A DNA stretch of 22,752 bases, taken from Clostridiales bacterium (GTDB lineage: Bacteria; Bacillota; Clostridia; Christensenellales; Aristaeellaceae). A program made the translations under genes and the position numbers. Positions 22,012-22,752 of the stretch are shown piece after piece (position 1 is the first letter of the stretch; every line of letters starts with the position of its first letter). Below the pieces are notes generated by a model. That model saw only the letters and a list, made by a program, of their open reading frames with translations. It had not been told where the DNA came from and did no database searches. The DNA lies in the NCBI GenBank assembly GCA_004555535.1, contig SFHU01000043.1, positions 1-22,752 of the forward strand, read 5' to 3'.

Positions 22012-22656
22012 ATGGCTGCGCAATACGATGTCCAGTGCTTTGAGACGATGGGCCGGCGGACGACCTGCCGGAAGGGAGAGCCGCTGGTCCGCGCTGGGCT
22101 GCATCCGGACGCCTGCTACTATGTGACGAGGGGCTGCGCGATCAGCTGCGAGGTCGATGAGAACGGCTACACACGCTGCTGGGGCATCCACGGGCCGGGC
22201 AGTTTGGTGCTCTGCGAGGAGATGTTCTCGGACAGGCCGCTGGCTGCCGACCTCGTCCCCGTGACGGACTGCGAGCTGCTGCGCATGGAGCGCACGGCCT
22301 TTCTCGCCGCGGTCCGGCAGGACAGCGTGCTGCGCCTGTATGTGCTGCAGACGCTTTCACAGCACTATCTGGACGCGGTGGACGGTCTGCGCCGCGCGAC
22401 GACGCAGACCATCGACAAGCGCCTGTGCGGCCTGCTGCTCTCCATGGCCGGGCCATATGCCAGGGACGAGGACAGCGAGGTGCTTATCGGCGAGGCCTTC
22501 AGCCAGAAGACCATCGCCATCATGCTCAATGCCAACCGCATCACGATCACCCGGACCATGCAGAAGCTGAGGGAGGCGGGGCTTCTGCGCCCCAGCCGGA
22601 ACCAGCATTACCGGATCGCCAGCCTCCGGCAGCTGAGGGCCTATATGGAGGCATGA
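22012..22656 (+). CDS. Crp/Fnr-family transcriptional regulator
   Basis: A 214-residue regulator. The N-terminal cyclic-nucleotide-binding-type barrel is recognisable (KGEPLVRAGLHPDACYYVTRGCAISC, GPGSLVLCEEMFSDRPLAADLVPVTDCELLRM), followed by a long dimer helix. The C-terminal winged helix has SQKTIAIMLNANRITITRTMQKLREAGLL (about residues 164-192). No FNR-type N-terminal Fe-S cysteine cluster is seen, so it probably senses a small molecule or another signal. GGGAGTGG lies upstream of the ATG. It follows the XdhC-type gene by 15 bases. Its targets are unknown; no clear Crp or Fnr box was found near the promoters in the window. Confidence 0.88.
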   Translation: MAAQYDVQCFETMGRRTTCRKGEPLVRAGLHPDACYYVTRGCAISCEVDENGYTRCWGIHGPGSLVLCEEMFSDRPLAADLVPVTDCELLRMERTAFLAAVRQDSVLRLYVLQTLSQHYLDAVDGLRRATTQTIDKRLCGLLLSMAGPYARDEDSEVLIGEAFSQKTIAIMLNANRITITRTMQKLREAGLLRPSRNQHYRIASLRQLRAYMEA

Positions 22657-22725
22657 CGTGCACAGCATGCCGTAATGATCGGACAGGCCGGATACAAGCG
22701 CGAAGCGAAGAAGGGAGTCTGCGGG

Positions 22726-22752
22726 ATGAAATCCCTCAGGCAGGGTATAGGG
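22726..22752 (+). CDS. Start of a further gene (truncated by window end)
   Basis: An ATG at 22726 with AAGGGAG eight bases upstream opens a frame of nine codons (MKSLRQGIG) that runs to the end of the window. Too short to identify; the ribosome site and the position after the Crp-type gene support it. Confidence 0.4.

Noticed and set aside
22650..22671. GGCATG/CATGCC hairpin over the stop codon of the Crp-type gene
   Set aside because: Six base pairs with no T tract; too weak to call a terminator or operator.
1..22752. CRISPR arrays, IS elements, tRNA or rRNA genes
   Set aside because: No regularly spaced repeats, transposase motifs, terminal inverted repeats or cloverleaf-like sequence were seen on either strand.

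Overview
The window looks like chromosomal DNA of a GC-rich Clostridia-type Firmicute. The reasons are strong AGGAGG-like ribosome sites, the lon-engB gene order, compact operons and consensus sigma-A promoters. Roughly the first 300 bases are clearly more AT-rich than the rest. No tRNA, rRNA, IS element or CRISPR array was seen.

Left part (1-6950): the 3' end of an AraC-type regulator gene is followed by a GDP-L-fucose module. Gmd and Fcl convert GDP-mannose to GDP-L-fucose, and ManC (with a C-terminal cupin) makes GDP-mannose. A terminator-like hairpin separates fcl from manC. Next come the housekeeping genes lon (TTG start, near-consensus promoter) and engB, closed by an intrinsic terminator.

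Right part (7041-22752): an accessory metabolic locus. A DASS/SLC13-type carboxylate transporter and a TetR regulator come before a three-gene molybdenum hydroxylase operon of the xanthine dehydrogenase/aldehyde oxidase family: a [2Fe-2S] subunit, a molybdopterin subunit and an FAD subunit. The FAD subunit is interrupted by a complete GltD/NfnL-like NAD(P)H oxidoreductase module. The transporter and hydroxylase promoters both carry a GGTCG-RR-CGAC-type palindrome exactly 10 bases after the -10 box. This suggests that one regulator, most simply the TetR protein encoded between them, controls uptake and oxidation or reduction of one substrate.

The locus continues with a family I CoA-transferase, a stand-alone adenylation (AMP-forming) enzyme, a TetR-like protein with a degenerate DNA-binding region and a 62-aa protein. 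On the minus strand are a NifU/IscU-like protein lacking most scaffold cysteines and a two-cluster ferredoxin, coupled by an ATGA overlap. On the plus strand again are a hotdog thioesterase, a DUF1292-like protein, an XdhC-type molybdoenzyme maturation protein with unusual domain order, a Crp/Fnr regulator and the first codons of another gene.

Taken together, genes 7361-22656 read as an uncharacterised pathway: carboxylate import, CoA-thioester formation (transferase or ligase), Mo-dependent hydroxylation or dehydroxylation linked to NAD(P)H through the fused flavoprotein and perhaps to ferredoxin, and thioester release. The substrate cannot be told from sequence.
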